From positions 53,233 through 117,232 of the forward strand of contig NZ_JACYUY010000010.1 in the NCBI RefSeq assembly GCF_014842025.1: a stretch of 64,000 nt of DNA, read 5' to 3'. A program made the position numbers and the translations under genes. The DNA comes from Massilia sp. CFBP 13721 (GTDB lineage: Bacteria > Pseudomonadota > Gammaproteobacteria > Burkholderiales > Burkholderiaceae_D). The notes beneath the pieces were generated by a model. That model made no database searches and was not told where the DNA came from. It saw nothing but the letters and a program-made list of their open reading frames with translations. Shown here piece by piece: positions 53,773 through 61,928 of this stretch (positions are counted from its first letter, which is position 1; each line of letters starts with the position of its first letter).

Positions 53773-55046
53773 CCGGGCCCGAACTGATCGGCCACATCGG
53801 CGCGACCTTGCTCGACTCGGTCTGGCAGGCGGCGCTGGTCGGCCTGGAAGCCTCGGTCGCGATGATCGGGCTGCGCAAGGCGCGTCCGCAAACGCGCTAC
53901 CTGAGCCTGTGCCTCGCGCTGCTGCTGTGCCTGCTCTGGCCGGCGGTGCAATTGATCGCCCGCCTGCACGGCGCCGCCGAGGGCGCGAGCGGCACGCCGG
54001 TGCTGGTGCAGATGCTGCCCGGTATCGCCGGCACCGATGCCGGCGGCTGGCAAGCTTTCCTGCAGGCGCACCTGGCCTGGATCGTGGCCGGCTGGGCGGT
54101 GGTGGCCGGCGCACTCGGCCTGCGTCTGGCACTGGGCATGGTGTGGATCGGACGCGCCGGCCGCAGTAACCGCACCGATGCGCACTGGGACGCGCGCTTG
54201 TCAAACATGGCCGTCCAGTTCGGCATCGCGCGCAAGGTACGCCTGCGCGTGGTCGATGCGCTGGCCAGTCCGGTCACGGCCGGCTGGTGGCGTCCGGTGG
54301 TGCTGGTGCCGGCGTCGCTGGTGGCAGGCATGCCGCCGCAGCTGCTGGAAGCGCTGCTGGCCCACGAACTGGCTCATGTGCGCCGCCACGACTACCTGGT
54401 CAACCTGGCGCAGAGCGTCATCGAAACGATCCTGTTTTACCACCCCGTGGTCTGGTGGCTCTCGCACCGCATTCGGGTCGAGCGCGAACTGATCGCGGAC
54501 GATATCGCGGCAAGGCAACTGGGCGAACCGCGGCGCCTGGCCCTTGCGCTTTCCGAACTGGAACGTCTCCAGTTTTCAACCCACCACCTGGCCCAGGCGG
54601 CCAACGGAGGAGATCTTATGACCCGTATCAAACGATTGGTTCGTCCCGACACACCCGCATCGAACTGGAAAGCCGCGCTTCCGGTCCTGGCCATGGCGGC
54701 GGCTTGCCTGGCCGGCTGTGCCGGAACGGCCACCCGCGCCGGCGGCGACGCGCTCGAACACGGCGCCCTCGCCAGCAAGCCGATTGCCCAGTTCAATTCC
54801 TGCGCGAAACCGGAATACACACCCGATGCGCTCGCCCGCCGCGCACAGGGCACGACCTCGCTGCGTTTCCTGGTCGATACCGACGGCAGCGTGGCCGAAG
54901 CGCAAGTGTCGAAGTCGAGCGGCGATGCTTCCCTCGACGAAGCCGCGCGCGCCGCGATCGCCAAGTGCCGCTTCACGCCGGGGATGGCGAATGGCAAGCC
55001 GGCGCGTGCCTGGGCGCCGGTGCAGTACGTCTGGTCGTTGGGTTAA
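53769..55046 (+). CDS. M56 (BlaR1-like) metallopeptidase with C-terminal TonB-like domain
   Basis: A 425-residue membrane sensor-protease. The N-terminal part has several membrane helices and the zinc motif LLAHELAHVRRHDYLVN (HELAH near residue 200), then ERELIADDIAARQLG with the distal Glu. Instead of the penicillin-binding sensor of BlaR1, the C-terminus (about 340-425) is a TonB C-terminal-like domain with a Cys pair (FNSCAKPEYT and AIAKCRFTPG). Residues 284-310 look like an internal lipoprotein signal (see the internal ribosome site). It would inactivate the BlaI-like repressor on a periplasmic signal; ligand unknown. Confidence 0.88.
   Translation: MTGPELIGHIGATLLDSVWQAALVGLEASVAMIGLRKARPQTRYLSLCLALLLCLLWPAVQLIARLHGAAEGASGTPVLVQMLPGIAGTDAGGWQAFLQAHLAWIVAGWAVVAGALGLRLALGMVWIGRAGRSNRTDAHWDARLSNMAVQFGIARKVRLRVVDALASPVTAGWWRPVVLVPASLVAGMPPQLLEALLAHELAHVRRHDYLVNLAQSVIETILFYHPVVWWLSHRIRVERELIADDIAARQLGEPRRLALALSELERLQFSTHHLAQAANGGDLMTRIKRLVRPDTPASNWKAALPVLAMAAACLAGCAGTATRAGGDALEHGALASKPIAQFNSCAKPEYTPDALARRAQGTTSLRFLVDTDGSVAEAQVSKSSGDASLDEAARAAIAKCRFTPGMANGKPARAWAPVQYVWSLG
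54606..54620 (+). promoter_or_regulatory. Strong internal ribosome site with in-frame ATG in the M56 gene
   Basis: GGAGGAG at 54606-54612 lies five bases before an in-frame ATG at 54618. Starting there would give a 142-residue product with a lipoprotein-like signal (LPVLAMAAACLAGCAG, Cys about residue 34) and the TonB-like domain alone. The encoded Asn-Gly-Gly-Asp is common in M56 proteins at this place, so the match could be protein-driven. The use of GGA-GGA Gly codons in this GC-rich gene argues otherwise. Confidence 0.4.
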
Positions 55047-55144
55047 CAAGACAAGGCCGCTCCCCAATCACTGTGCATGCAGCGCCCCGCGCTAGAATAA
55101 AGACGCGACGGTTCGCCGTCGCCGACTGTTCAGCGGAGGGCGCG

Positions 55145-55762
55145 ATGCAATACGGCGAAAGGTTCAACACCATTTCCCACCTCGGCGGGGCACTGCTGGC
55201 CTTTGGCGCCAGCATCCCGCTGCTGGCGCGCGCCTTCGACGCCGGCGGCCAGCGTGGCCTGTTCAGCACCGCCGTGTACGCCCTCTCGCTGGTCCTGATG
55301 TATGCCTGCTCGACGGCTTACCACAACGCCAGCGGTTCATGGAAACAGCTTTTACAGCGCTTCGACCACCTCAGCATCTACCTGCTCATCGCGGGCAGCT
55401 ACACGCCCTTCTGCATGCTCATGTTGACTGGCAGCACCGGCTGGATCCTACTCGGCGTGGTCTGGGGCCTGGCGCTTGTCGGCATCCTGCAGGAAACCCG
55501 ACCGCGCAAGGGTGCACGCGTGTTGTCGATGCTGGTCTACCTGGCAATGGGCTGGTCGGCGGCGACAATGATCGGACCGCTGCACGCCGGGCTCGGTACG
55601 GCCGGCTTTGCCTGGCTGCTGGGCGGCGGCATCGCCTATACGGCGGGGATCGTTTTCTACGTGCTCGACACCCGGCTGCGCCACGCCCATGGGATCTGGC
55701 ACCTGTTTGTGCTGGCGGGGAGCGCGGCGCATTACGTCACGATTTACTGGTACGTGCTGTAA
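55145..55762 (+). CDS. trhA: Hemolysin III / TrhA-family membrane protein
   Basis: A 205-residue seven-helix membrane protein of the PAQR/HlyIII family, linked to membrane fluidity in E. coli. Conserved His/Ser/Asp pattern: STAYHNASGS, RFDHLSIYLLIAGSYTPF, and HGIWHLFVLAGSAAHYVTI, which together form the likely metal site. It is 98 bp downstream of the M56 gene on the same strand and may share its transcript. Toxic haemolysis should not be assumed from the name. Confidence 0.92.
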   Translation: MQYGERFNTISHLGGALLAFGASIPLLARAFDAGGQRGLFSTAVYALSLVLMYACSTAYHNASGSWKQLLQRFDHLSIYLLIAGSYTPFCMLMLTGSTGWILLGVVWGLALVGILQETRPRKGARVLSMLVYLAMGWSAATMIGPLHAGLGTAGFAWLLGGGIAYTAGIVFYVLDTRLRHAHGIWHLFVLAGSAAHYVTIYWYVL

Positions 55763-55869
55763 CCCAAATAGGCCTGTCAGTGTGGACAGCTTGTTTCTTG
55801 ACGGATAAACTCATCGCTCTGCTCGCTGCCTCACGGCGATTTTGCGTCACCCCATTATCGAAAGTCATC

Positions 55870-56277
55870 ATGCACGGAAATGACAGGCGCCACTCCACCT
55901 GCCGGAGCATCGTCGGATTGCTACTTGCCGGCGCCGCCCTGGCAGCCTGCTCGACCCCGGCTCCTGTCGTGTCGAACACGGGTGCACTGGCCTTGTTCTC
56001 CACCTGCACCAAGCCGCTCTATCCGCGAGAATCCGCGCTGCGCGGCAGTCAGGGTACAACGGCAATGAATTTGCTCGTCGAAGCAAACGGACGCGTGTCG
56101 GACGGCAAGATCGATTCGTCGAGCGGCGATGCCATGCTGGACGATACGGCCATGAAGGCCATGAAGACATGCCGCTTCAAGCCGGCGATCAGCGACGGCT
56201 ACGCAGTCGCCCAATGGACGCCGCTGATGTATGTGTGGACGATTGAAAACCCCGATCAGGCGCCCGGGCGGCCATAA
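55870..56277 (+). CDS. TonB C-terminal-like lipoprotein
   Basis: A 135-residue protein with signal MHGNDRRHSTCRSIVGLLLA and lipobox LAACS (Cys near 27). The rest is a TonB C-terminal-like domain with Cys pair (FSTCTKPLYP and AMKTCRFKPA). It lacks the membrane anchor and Pro-rich spacer of true TonB, so energy transduction through ExbBD is unlikely. It is clearly paralogous to the C-terminal domain of the M56 protein 0.8 kb upstream. The end overlaps the convergent gene by 22 bp. Confidence 0.85.
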   Translation: MHGNDRRHSTCRSIVGLLLAGAALAACSTPAPVVSNTGALALFSTCTKPLYPRESALRGSQGTTAMNLLVEANGRVSDGKIDSSSGDAMLDDTAMKAMKTCRFKPAISDGYAVAQWTPLMYVWTIENPDQAPGRP

Positions 56278-56756
56278 GGCCACCGCAGGAGCGCCGCGCT
56301 CGCTATTATCATTGCAAGGGCCAGCAGGTTGACGATCAACACACCGGCGGGCAAGTGCACGACGTACGCCAGGCTCAAGATACTACGCAAGGGGTAGATG
56401 TCGATCGCATCATAGGAATGGTAGCCGACAAGCTGCAGCGCATAGAACAGCAGCCCTGCTCCATGGCCACCGGCATGCCTGCGCCATACGAGTGCCCCCG
56501 ACAGCAGTCCGAGCAGTGAGAGCAGCGGCAGTGCACTGTTGCTTTGGTCCGCCATCAGCGACACGAGCAGGCCGACAAGCGCATTGACGATGGTGAAGCC
56601 GGCGAGGATTCGTTCGATACGCGCCCAGCGCCGGTGTGGTGTGATCGCGGCGCTATCGGCCGTGGTGTGTTCAGGATGAAGCAAGCGCAACGCCGAGCCG
56701 TCCAAAACAAGTTTTGCAATATTTTTCGAAGTGTCTTCGTGTCTATCTTCAAGCAT
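56256..56756 (-). CDS. Hypothetical membrane protein
   Basis: A 166-residue protein that I do not recognise. About 45 hydrophilic residues precede four hydrophobic segments (about 50-68, 75-92, 98-115 and 135-158), with RRWARIERILAGFTIVNALV before the first. It overlaps the TonB-like lipoprotein gene tail-to-tail by 22 bp. The ribosome site is weak and it has no operon partner, so the gene call itself is less sure. Confidence 0.6.
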   Translation of the reverse strand: MLEDRHEDTSKNIAKLVLDGSALRLLHPEHTTADSAAITPHRRWARIERILAGFTIVNALVGLLVSLMADQSNSALPLLSLLGLLSGALVWRRHAGGHGAGLLFYALQLVGYHSYDAIDIYPLRSILSLAYVVHLPAGVLIVNLLALAMIIASAALLRWPYGRPGA

Positions 56757-56809
56757 GTTTGACTATCGGTTTTATGACTGGAGTTCAGCTCTTCACTACT
56801 TACTTATCA

Positions 56810-57214
56810 CTACTCTACACCCCAGTACAGTCCCGTCAATTTCTGACCAGTCGAAAGCCAGTAGCTTAGCGCCTCCATCGCAACATCGCGTGGAATCGTC
56901 GCATTTTCGTCCACCTCAAATGGACAACCATCCGCCACAAATCGGACTGTTTTGCCCGCCGCAGTTTGGCTTCTTGCTGCATGAAATCCTTGATGCTCCA
57001 GCAGGCGGACGTAAGCCAATTCCATCCTATTCAGGAATATCAAGAACTCGCCATGGTCCACGCCATGCTTCATTTTCGTGACGATGAGCACCGAATCCGG
57101 CTTCAGCAGCTGCATAGCAAGCGCTTGAGCCTCGATCACCGAATCGACCACGGTATCGGTCGACACCGGATCGACACCGGCGCTGAGTTCGAGCCGATAC
57201 ACACATGATTCCAT
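56810..57214 (-). CDS. Small hypothetical protein, possibly Imm1-like
   Basis: A 134-residue soluble protein. The C-terminal stretch (VRFVADGCPFEVDENATIPR then DVAMEALSYWLSTGQKLTGL and a final WGVE) resembles the end of Imm1-type immunity proteins, where an acidic loop precedes a helix and a tG...W motif. That is pattern recognition only. AAGAAAGAGG stands directly before ATG 57214. The surroundings (56757-57215) are noticeably less GC-rich than the window, hinting at transfer. No matching toxin gene lies next to it. Confidence 0.65.
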   Translation of the reverse strand: MESCVYRLELSAGVDPVSTDTVVDSVIEAQALAMQLLKPDSVLIVTKMKHGVDHGEFLIFLNRMELAYVRLLEHQGFHAARSQTAAGKTVRFVADGCPFEVDENATIPRDVAMEALSYWLSTGQKLTGLYWGVE

Positions 57215-57241
57215 CTGCCTCTTTCTTGTCCGGTCGAATGC

Positions 57242-57266
57242 AAAAAGCCCGGCAACCGCCGGGCTT
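57242..57266 (-). terminator. Terminator of scoAB
   Basis: AAGCCCGGC and GCCGGGCTT form a 9-bp stem with a 4-nt loop. On the minus strand a run of five T follows. It lies 55 bp after the scoB stop and just upstream of the small hypothetical gene. Confidence 0.88.
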
Positions 57267-57320
57267 CGAATCTACTACAGAAACCGGCATGTACCGGCTT
57301 CCACTTGCTGCATAGCGCCT

Positions 57321-57971
57321 TTACACCCCCGACACGTCCAGCTCCGCAGCCGTCGCTTCCACCACCTGCTCCCTGGTCACGCCCGGCGCCAGTTCGACCA
57401 GCTTCAGGCCGCTGTCGGTGATGTCGATCACACCCAGGTCAGTGATGATGCGGTCCACCACGCCGACACCGGTCAGCGGCAGATCGCATTTTTTCAGGAT
57501 CTTGTGCGAGGTCGAGCCATCCTTGGCGGTGGCGACGTGTTCCATCACCACGACCACGCGCTTGACGCCGGCGACCAGGTCCATCGCGCCGCCCATGCCC
57601 TTCACCATCTTGCCCGGGATCATCCAGTTGGCCAGGTCGCCGTGTTCGGAGACCTGCATCGCGCCCAGGATGGCGAGGTTGATCTTGCCGCCGCGGATCA
57701 TGCCGAAGGAATCGGCCGAGCTGAAGTAGGCGGCGCCCGGCAGCGCGGTGACGGTCTGCTTGCCGGCGTTGATCAGGTCGGCGTCCACCGCATCGTCGGT
57801 CGGGAACGGGCCGATGCCGAGTAAACCGTTTTCCGATTGCAGGAAGACTTCGATGTCTTGCGGCACATAGTTGGCGACCAGGGTCGGCAAGCCGATGCCC
57901 AGGTTCACGTAGAAGCCGTCCTGCAGCTCTTGCGCCGCGCGCGCGGCCATTTCATCACGAGTCCATGCCAT
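57321..57971 (-). CDS. scoB: 3-oxoacid CoA-transferase subunit B
   Basis: A 216-residue subunit of succinyl-CoA:3-ketoacid (acetoacetate) CoA-transferase. The catalytic Glu lies in [13 protein letters not shown]. Other marks are [15 protein letters not shown] at the start and [19 protein letters not shown]. It pairs with the A subunit encoded 21 bp upstream. Together they activate acetoacetate to acetoacetyl-CoA for thiolysis. Confidence 0.95.
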   Translation of the reverse strand: MAWTRDEMAARAAQELQDGFYVNLGIGLPTLVANYVPQDIEVFLQSENGLLGIGPFPTDDAVDADLINAGKQTVTALPGAAYFSSADSFGMIRGGKINLAILGAMQVSEHGDLANWMIPGKMVKGMGGAMDLVAGVKRVVVVMEHVATAKDGSTSHKILKKCDLPLTGVGVVDRIITDLGVIDITDSGLKLVELAPGVTREQVVEATAAELDVSGV

Positions 57972-57992
57972 GTTCTGTCTCCGAAGGTGTTC

Positions 57993-58691
57993 TTAGTTCG
58001 CGCGCACGGTGCGCTGTTCGATGCGCTTTTCCGGCGTTGGATTGTGGACGATGCGGTGCACGAAAATGCTCGCGGTATGCACCTGGTCCGGATCGATCTC
58101 GCCGATCTCGACCAGCTCTTCGACTTCGACGATGCAGACCTTGCCTGCGGTGGCGACGTTCGGGTTGAAGTTGCGCGCGGTCTTGCGGAACACCAGGTTG
58201 CCGGCTTTATCAGCCTTCCAGGCCTTGACCAGCGACACGTCCGGCACCAGGGCCAGTTCCATCACATAGTGTTCGCCGCCGAATTCGCGCGTTTCCTTGC
58301 CGTCGGCAACGATGGTGCCGTAGCCGGTCTTGGTGAAGAAGGCCGGGATGCCGGCGCCGCCGCAGCGCAGCTTTTCGGCCAGCGTGCCCTGGGGCGTGAA
58401 TTCGAGTTCGAGTTCGCCGGCCAGGAACTGGCGTGCGAATTCCTTGTTTTCGCCGACGTAGGACGCGATCATTTTCTCGATCTGGCGCGTTTCCAGCAGC
58501 TGGCCGAGGCCGAAGCCATCCACGCCCGCATTATTAGAAATGGCAGTGAGCTGCTTCACGCCCGAGTCACGCAGCGCTTCGATCAGCGCTTCCGGAATGC
58601 CGCACAGGCCGAAGCCGCCGACGGCGATGGTCTGGCCGTCTTGCACGACACCAGCCAGCGCCGATGCCGCGTCAGGATACACTTTGTTCAT
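57993..58691 (-). CDS. scoA: 3-oxoacid CoA-transferase subunit A
   Basis: A 232-residue subunit with the CoA-binding glycine motif VGGFGLCGIPEALIEAL, SNNAGVDGFGLG and GGAGIPAFFTKTGYGT. ATG 58691 gives the typical MNKVY start; ten residues of upstream frame are not conserved. It is first in the scoAB operon. The divergent PAS-LuxR gene is a candidate regulator because of its position. Confidence 0.95.
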   Translation of the reverse strand: MNKVYPDAASALAGVVQDGQTIAVGGFGLCGIPEALIEALRDSGVKQLTAISNNAGVDGFGLGQLLETRQIEKMIASYVGENKEFARQFLAGELELEFTPQGTLAEKLRCGGAGIPAFFTKTGYGTIVADGKETREFGGEHYVMELALVPDVSLVKAWKADKAGNLVFRKTARNFNPNVATAGKVCIVEVEELVEIGEIDPDQVHTASIFVHRIVHNPTPEKRIEQRTVRAN

Positions 58692-58847
58692 ACCCGTCCC
58701 TTTTATGAATGAAGCCAACAAGCTCGATGTTGGAATCCCGGATACTGGCGCTGCGCGCCGCCTCCAGGCATTCCTTTATGTACCGCAGAGTAGAATCCCA
58801 GCATAGAATACGCCGATTCAAAGCACAATACCGTAGAACTACCGGCC

Positions 58848-59453
58848 ATGGCCCTGCCCCCGCCTCTCTCCCTGCCTCAAGACCCGCTCCAGATGAACCC
58901 ATCCTGCGCCATCGATTACGAGATGATTTTCCAGCATGCACCGGTCGGCATGTGCATCTCGGTCGATCGCGTGATCCAGTCCTCCAACCTGGCGCTGGCC
59001 GCCATGTTCGGCTATGACCGGGGTTACCTCGACGGCCAGTCGTTTGCCGTGCTGTATCCGACGATGGACGAATTCCTGCGCACCGGCGACCGCATCGTGC
59101 CGATCATGAACACGAAGGGACGCTACTCGGACGAGCGCATCATGCGCCGCGGCGACGGCGAGCTGTTCTGGTGTCACGTGACGGGGCGCGCGCTGAACCC
59201 GGCCGAGCCGCTGGGCGCGGGCGTGTGGACCTTCGAGGACGTGAGCGAAAAGCGCCCGGTGACGGCGGAACTGACGCCGCGCGAACGCGAGATCGCGGCA
59301 CTGCTGGTGGAAGGGAAAACAAGCAAGGTGATCGCGCGCGAGACCGACCTCAGTCCGCGCACGGTGGAGATGCACCGGGCGAAACTGATGCGCAAGTTTT
59401 CGGCGTCGACTTCGTCGGAGCTGGTGCACAAGCTGGTGGGCGTGGCGCGCTAA
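58848..59453 (+). CDS. PAS-LuxR transcriptional regulator
   Basis: A 201-residue one-component regulator. The PAS-like sensor is at about 22-130 (YEMIFQHAPVGMCISVDRVI, SNLALAAMFGYDRGYL, RGDGELFWCHVTGRAL), then a LuxR-type helix-turn-helix at about 140-198 (LTPREREIAALLVEGKTSKV, LSPRTVEMHRAKLMRKF). ATG 58848 or 58893 may be the start; neither has a clear ribosome site. It diverges from scoAB, which it may control. The ligand or signal is unknown. Confidence 0.85.
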   Translation: MALPPPLSLPQDPLQMNPSCAIDYEMIFQHAPVGMCISVDRVIQSSNLALAAMFGYDRGYLDGQSFAVLYPTMDEFLRTGDRIVPIMNTKGRYSDERIMRRGDGELFWCHVTGRALNPAEPLGAGVWTFEDVSEKRPVTAELTPREREIAALLVEGKTSKVIARETDLSPRTVEMHRAKLMRKFSASTSSELVHKLVGVAR

Positions 59454-59485
59454 GGCCCTACGCCGCCCCCCACCGATTTCCTCAA

Positions 59486-60328
59486 TCAGAAGCGCACTTT
59501 GACGAACGCCGACGGCCCGGTCAGCTTCAGGTCGAGATCGGCATTGCTGTCGCCATTGCGGTGCAGGTCGATCTTCTGGATGCCGTAGTCGAGCACCACG
59601 GCGACGTTTTGCGTCGCTGCCCATTCGACGCCGGCCGAGGCGTTGTAGACATGGCCTTCGACGGTGCCGCCGTTGCGCTTGATGCCGCTCGCTTCGGCGA
59701 CCAGGCGCACCTTGTCGTTCAGGCTGTAGCGCCAGGCGGCGTCGATGGTCGGCGCCCAGACGCTTTCTTTGGCCGAATCCGCACCGCTCCAGGAATAGTT
59801 CACGACCGGCGCTGCGGTGCTGAGGTTGGCCGAGACCGAACCCGAGATCTTGGCGCGCAGATAGGCGGCGCCGAGGCCGACGCCGAATGCGTGCTTGTCG
59901 TGGGTCAGCCAGTATTTGTACGACAGGCGCGCCATCTCGATGCGCAGGTTGGCGTCGCCGCTGATGTTGCCGCTGACCGGACGCCCTTCGTACACGGTCG
60001 CGCCACTGGCGGCGCCGGCATAGTCTTCGTCGAAACGGAAGTAGTCGAAGGCGATGCCGTGGTTGTCGCCGATGAGGAAGTCGGCTTTTACGCGCGGCAG
60101 CGTGGTGTCGCTGATCTTTTCGTCGGGCGTATCGACGCGGCCGTAGCGGGTATCGCCGCCGACGTGGATCTTCGGCTCGGCGCGGAAGGCGCCGACCGAC
60201 ACGCTCATGCGGTCAAGGGCGGACGACTGCTGCGCCTGGGCCAGGCCGGTTGCGGCGGCGCCCAGCAGGATGGCGCATTTCAGGGCGATGACGGATGGGC
60301 GAGCGGCGGTCGATACGAGGCGGGACAT
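59486..60328 (-). CDS. Outer-membrane beta-barrel protein
   Basis: A 280-residue exported protein. The signal peptide ends near residue 33 (LAQAQ). The mature part has amphipathic strands with many aromatic residues and ends in AFVKVRF, a terminal Phe as required for barrel assembly. Segments such as MARLSYKYWLTHDKHAFGVG and ATQNVAVVLDYGIQKIDL suggest a small 8- to 12-strand barrel, as in OmpW/Lom-like proteins. I cannot name the family. GGAGAACCC precedes the ATG. Confidence 0.8.
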   Translation of the reverse strand: MSRLVSTAARPSVIALKCAILLGAAATGLAQAQQSSALDRMSVSVGAFRAEPKIHVGGDTRYGRVDTPDEKISDTTLPRVKADFLIGDNHGIAFDYFRFDEDYAGAASGATVYEGRPVSGNISGDANLRIEMARLSYKYWLTHDKHAFGVGLGAAYLRAKISGSVSANLSTAAPVVNYSWSGADSAKESVWAPTIDAAWRYSLNDKVRLVAEASGIKRNGGTVEGHVYNASAGVEWAATQNVAVVLDYGIQKIDLHRNGDSNADLDLKLTGPSAFVKVRF

Positions 60329-60451
60329 GGGTTCTCCGATAAAGTGTAGTCAAGGGGGCCCGCCAGACTGCGTCTGACGCGGCACACTTTATTATCGCCA
60401 ATGTCACAATAACAACGCGCACGATTGCTGACTATGCGGTCAGTAGCTCAT

Positions 60452-60871
60452 TCAAGCCTGCGGCAACAGTGCGCGGATCGCCTTCGGCAAGGGCACCGAT
60501 TTCTCCGCCCTGAAATCGACCCACACGATTTTCGCCGCACCCTCGGCATGCAAGGCGCCCGCCGCGCCATCCGCATCGACCAGGCGGATTTCGTGCGACA
60601 CTTCGAAACTCGACCGTCCCGGCGGCCCGACGTACGAGCTGACTTCGATCTCGGCCGGATAGGTCAACTGCTTCAGGAACGAGCACTGGGCATTGACCAG
60701 CACCGGTCCGGTGGCGGTCGGATCGGGCAAGGCGCCGACCTGTTCCAGCCAGGCGATGCGCGCCGTTTCGATATAGCGGAAATAGACCGTGTTGTTGACG
60801 TGGCCCATCGCATCCATGTCGCCCCAGCGCACCGGCATGCGCATCGTGTGTACCAGTTTCTTGTTGCTCAT
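60452..60871 (-). CDS. Hotdog-fold acyl-CoA thioesterase
   Basis: A 139-residue thioesterase of the 4-hydroxybenzoyl-CoA thioesterase/YbgC group. The catalytic Asp and helix are in RWGDMDAMGHVNNTVYFRYI. It hydrolyses acyl- or aroyl-CoA; the substrate cannot be read from sequence. ATG 60871 was chosen because the frame upstream crosses the terminator of the SDR gene. That terminator ends only 23 bp before this start. Confidence 0.9.
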   Translation of the reverse strand: MSNKKLVHTMRMPVRWGDMDAMGHVNNTVYFRYIETARIAWLEQVGALPDPTATGPVLVNAQCSFLKQLTYPAEIEVSSYVGPPGRSSFEVSHEIRLVDADGAAGALHAEGAAKIVWVDFRAEKSVPLPKAIRALLPQA

Positions 60872-60893
60872 ACGTGTGAATGTCCTGAAAACG

Positions 60894-60921
60894 AAAAAAA
60901 ATGGCGCCGCTGCCGGCGCCA
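60894..60921 (-). terminator. Terminator after the SDR gene
   Basis: TGGCGCC and GGCGCCA (7-bp perfect stem, 6-nt loop) are followed on the minus strand by eight T (60901-60894). It lies 24 bp after the SDR stop and 23 bp before the thioesterase start. Confidence 0.85.
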
Positions 60922-60944
60922 CTTTCATCATTCTACGACGACCG

Positions 60945-61721
60945 TTATTGTGCCGTCATGCCGTCGTCCGCGGTGATGATCGCGCCGTTGATGAAATGCG
61001 CTTCCTCGGCGGCCAGCAGCAGCAGCAGGCCATCCAGGTCTTCCGGCTTGCCGGGGCGCTTGCGCGGCAGCAGGTCGATCAGCTTCTTGCCCTGCTCGGT
61101 ACCGAAGTAATCCTCGTTCATCTCGGTGGCGATGTATCCGGGGCAGATGGCATTCACGTTGATGCCGAACTTGCCCCATTCGACCGCCATCGCTTTCGTC
61201 ATCTGCACCACGGCCGCCTTGCTCATGCAGTACACGCCGATCTGCGGCAGCACGCGCAGGCCGGCCACCGAGGCGATGTTGACGATGCGGTGCTGTTTGC
61301 GCGGGTCTCCCTTGGCGCGCTGGATCATGCGCTTGGCCGTCTGCTGCGCCACGAAGAAGGCGCCGCGCAGGTTGGTGTCCATGATGTACTGGTAATCGTC
61401 CTCGGTCACGTCGAGCAGGCGCTGGGTGCTTTGCACGCCCGAGTTGTTGATCAGGATGTCGATCGGACCGGCCTCGGTTTCGGCGTGGGCGATCGCCGAC
61501 TTGATGCTGGCCAGGTCGGTCACGTCGAGGTTGACCACGTGGGCGGCGCCGCCGTCGGCCTCGATCTCGGCGCGCAGTTCCTTGAGGCGTTCGGTCCGGC
61601 GCGAGGCCAGCACCACCTGCGCGCCGGCGCCGGCCAGGGCTTTCGCAAAGCGCGCACCCAGGCCGCTGGAGGCGCCCGTGACCATCGCAATCTTCCCTTC
61701 AAAATTCACTTCGATGCCCAC
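60945..61721 (-). CDS. Short-chain dehydrogenase/reductase, GTG start
   Basis: A 258-residue NAD(P)-dependent SDR. Cofactor loop TGASSGLGARFAKAL, NNSG in ILINNSGVQSTQ, and catalytic Ser and Tyr-x-x-x-Lys in NIASVAGLRVLPQIGVYCMS plus K. I place the start at GTG 61721, because AGGAG lies six bases upstream and the resulting N-terminus (MGIEVNFEGKIAMVTG) is normal length. The enzyme may act on hydroxyacyl-CoA given the thioesterase and ETF-QO neighbours, but that is inference. Confidence 0.9.
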   Translation of the reverse strand: MGIEVNFEGKIAMVTGASSGLGARFAKALAGAGAQVVLASRRTERLKELRAEIEADGGAAHVVNLDVTDLASIKSAIAHAETEAGPIDILINNSGVQSTQRLLDVTEDDYQYIMDTNLRGAFFVAQQTAKRMIQRAKGDPRKQHRIVNIASVAGLRVLPQIGVYCMSKAAVVQMTKAMAVEWGKFGINVNAICPGYIATEMNEDYFGTEQGKKLIDLLPRKRPGKPEDLDGLLLLLAAEEAHFINGAIITADDGMTAQ

Positions 61722-61928
61722 GTTGGCTCCTGTCCTGTCGTGCTCCGGCACGGATGATGTCGAAGGCATAATGATGTCACAGATTGCAGAGATTAGATCG
61801 CTTCGCCTGATAATCGCCGAAATACGCCAAAAGCGCGCCAAAAACGCGCCTAGAATGGCGGGCGACATTGCATTCGGGCGCAAAAACCCGCACACTCGTG
61901 CTTAAATTTTTTTAACCATACCAAGACC

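Noticed and set aside
55870..56277. True TonB energy-transducing protein
   Set aside because: It has a lipobox instead of a TonB membrane anchor and no Pro-rich periplasmic spacer; only the C-terminal domain is similar.
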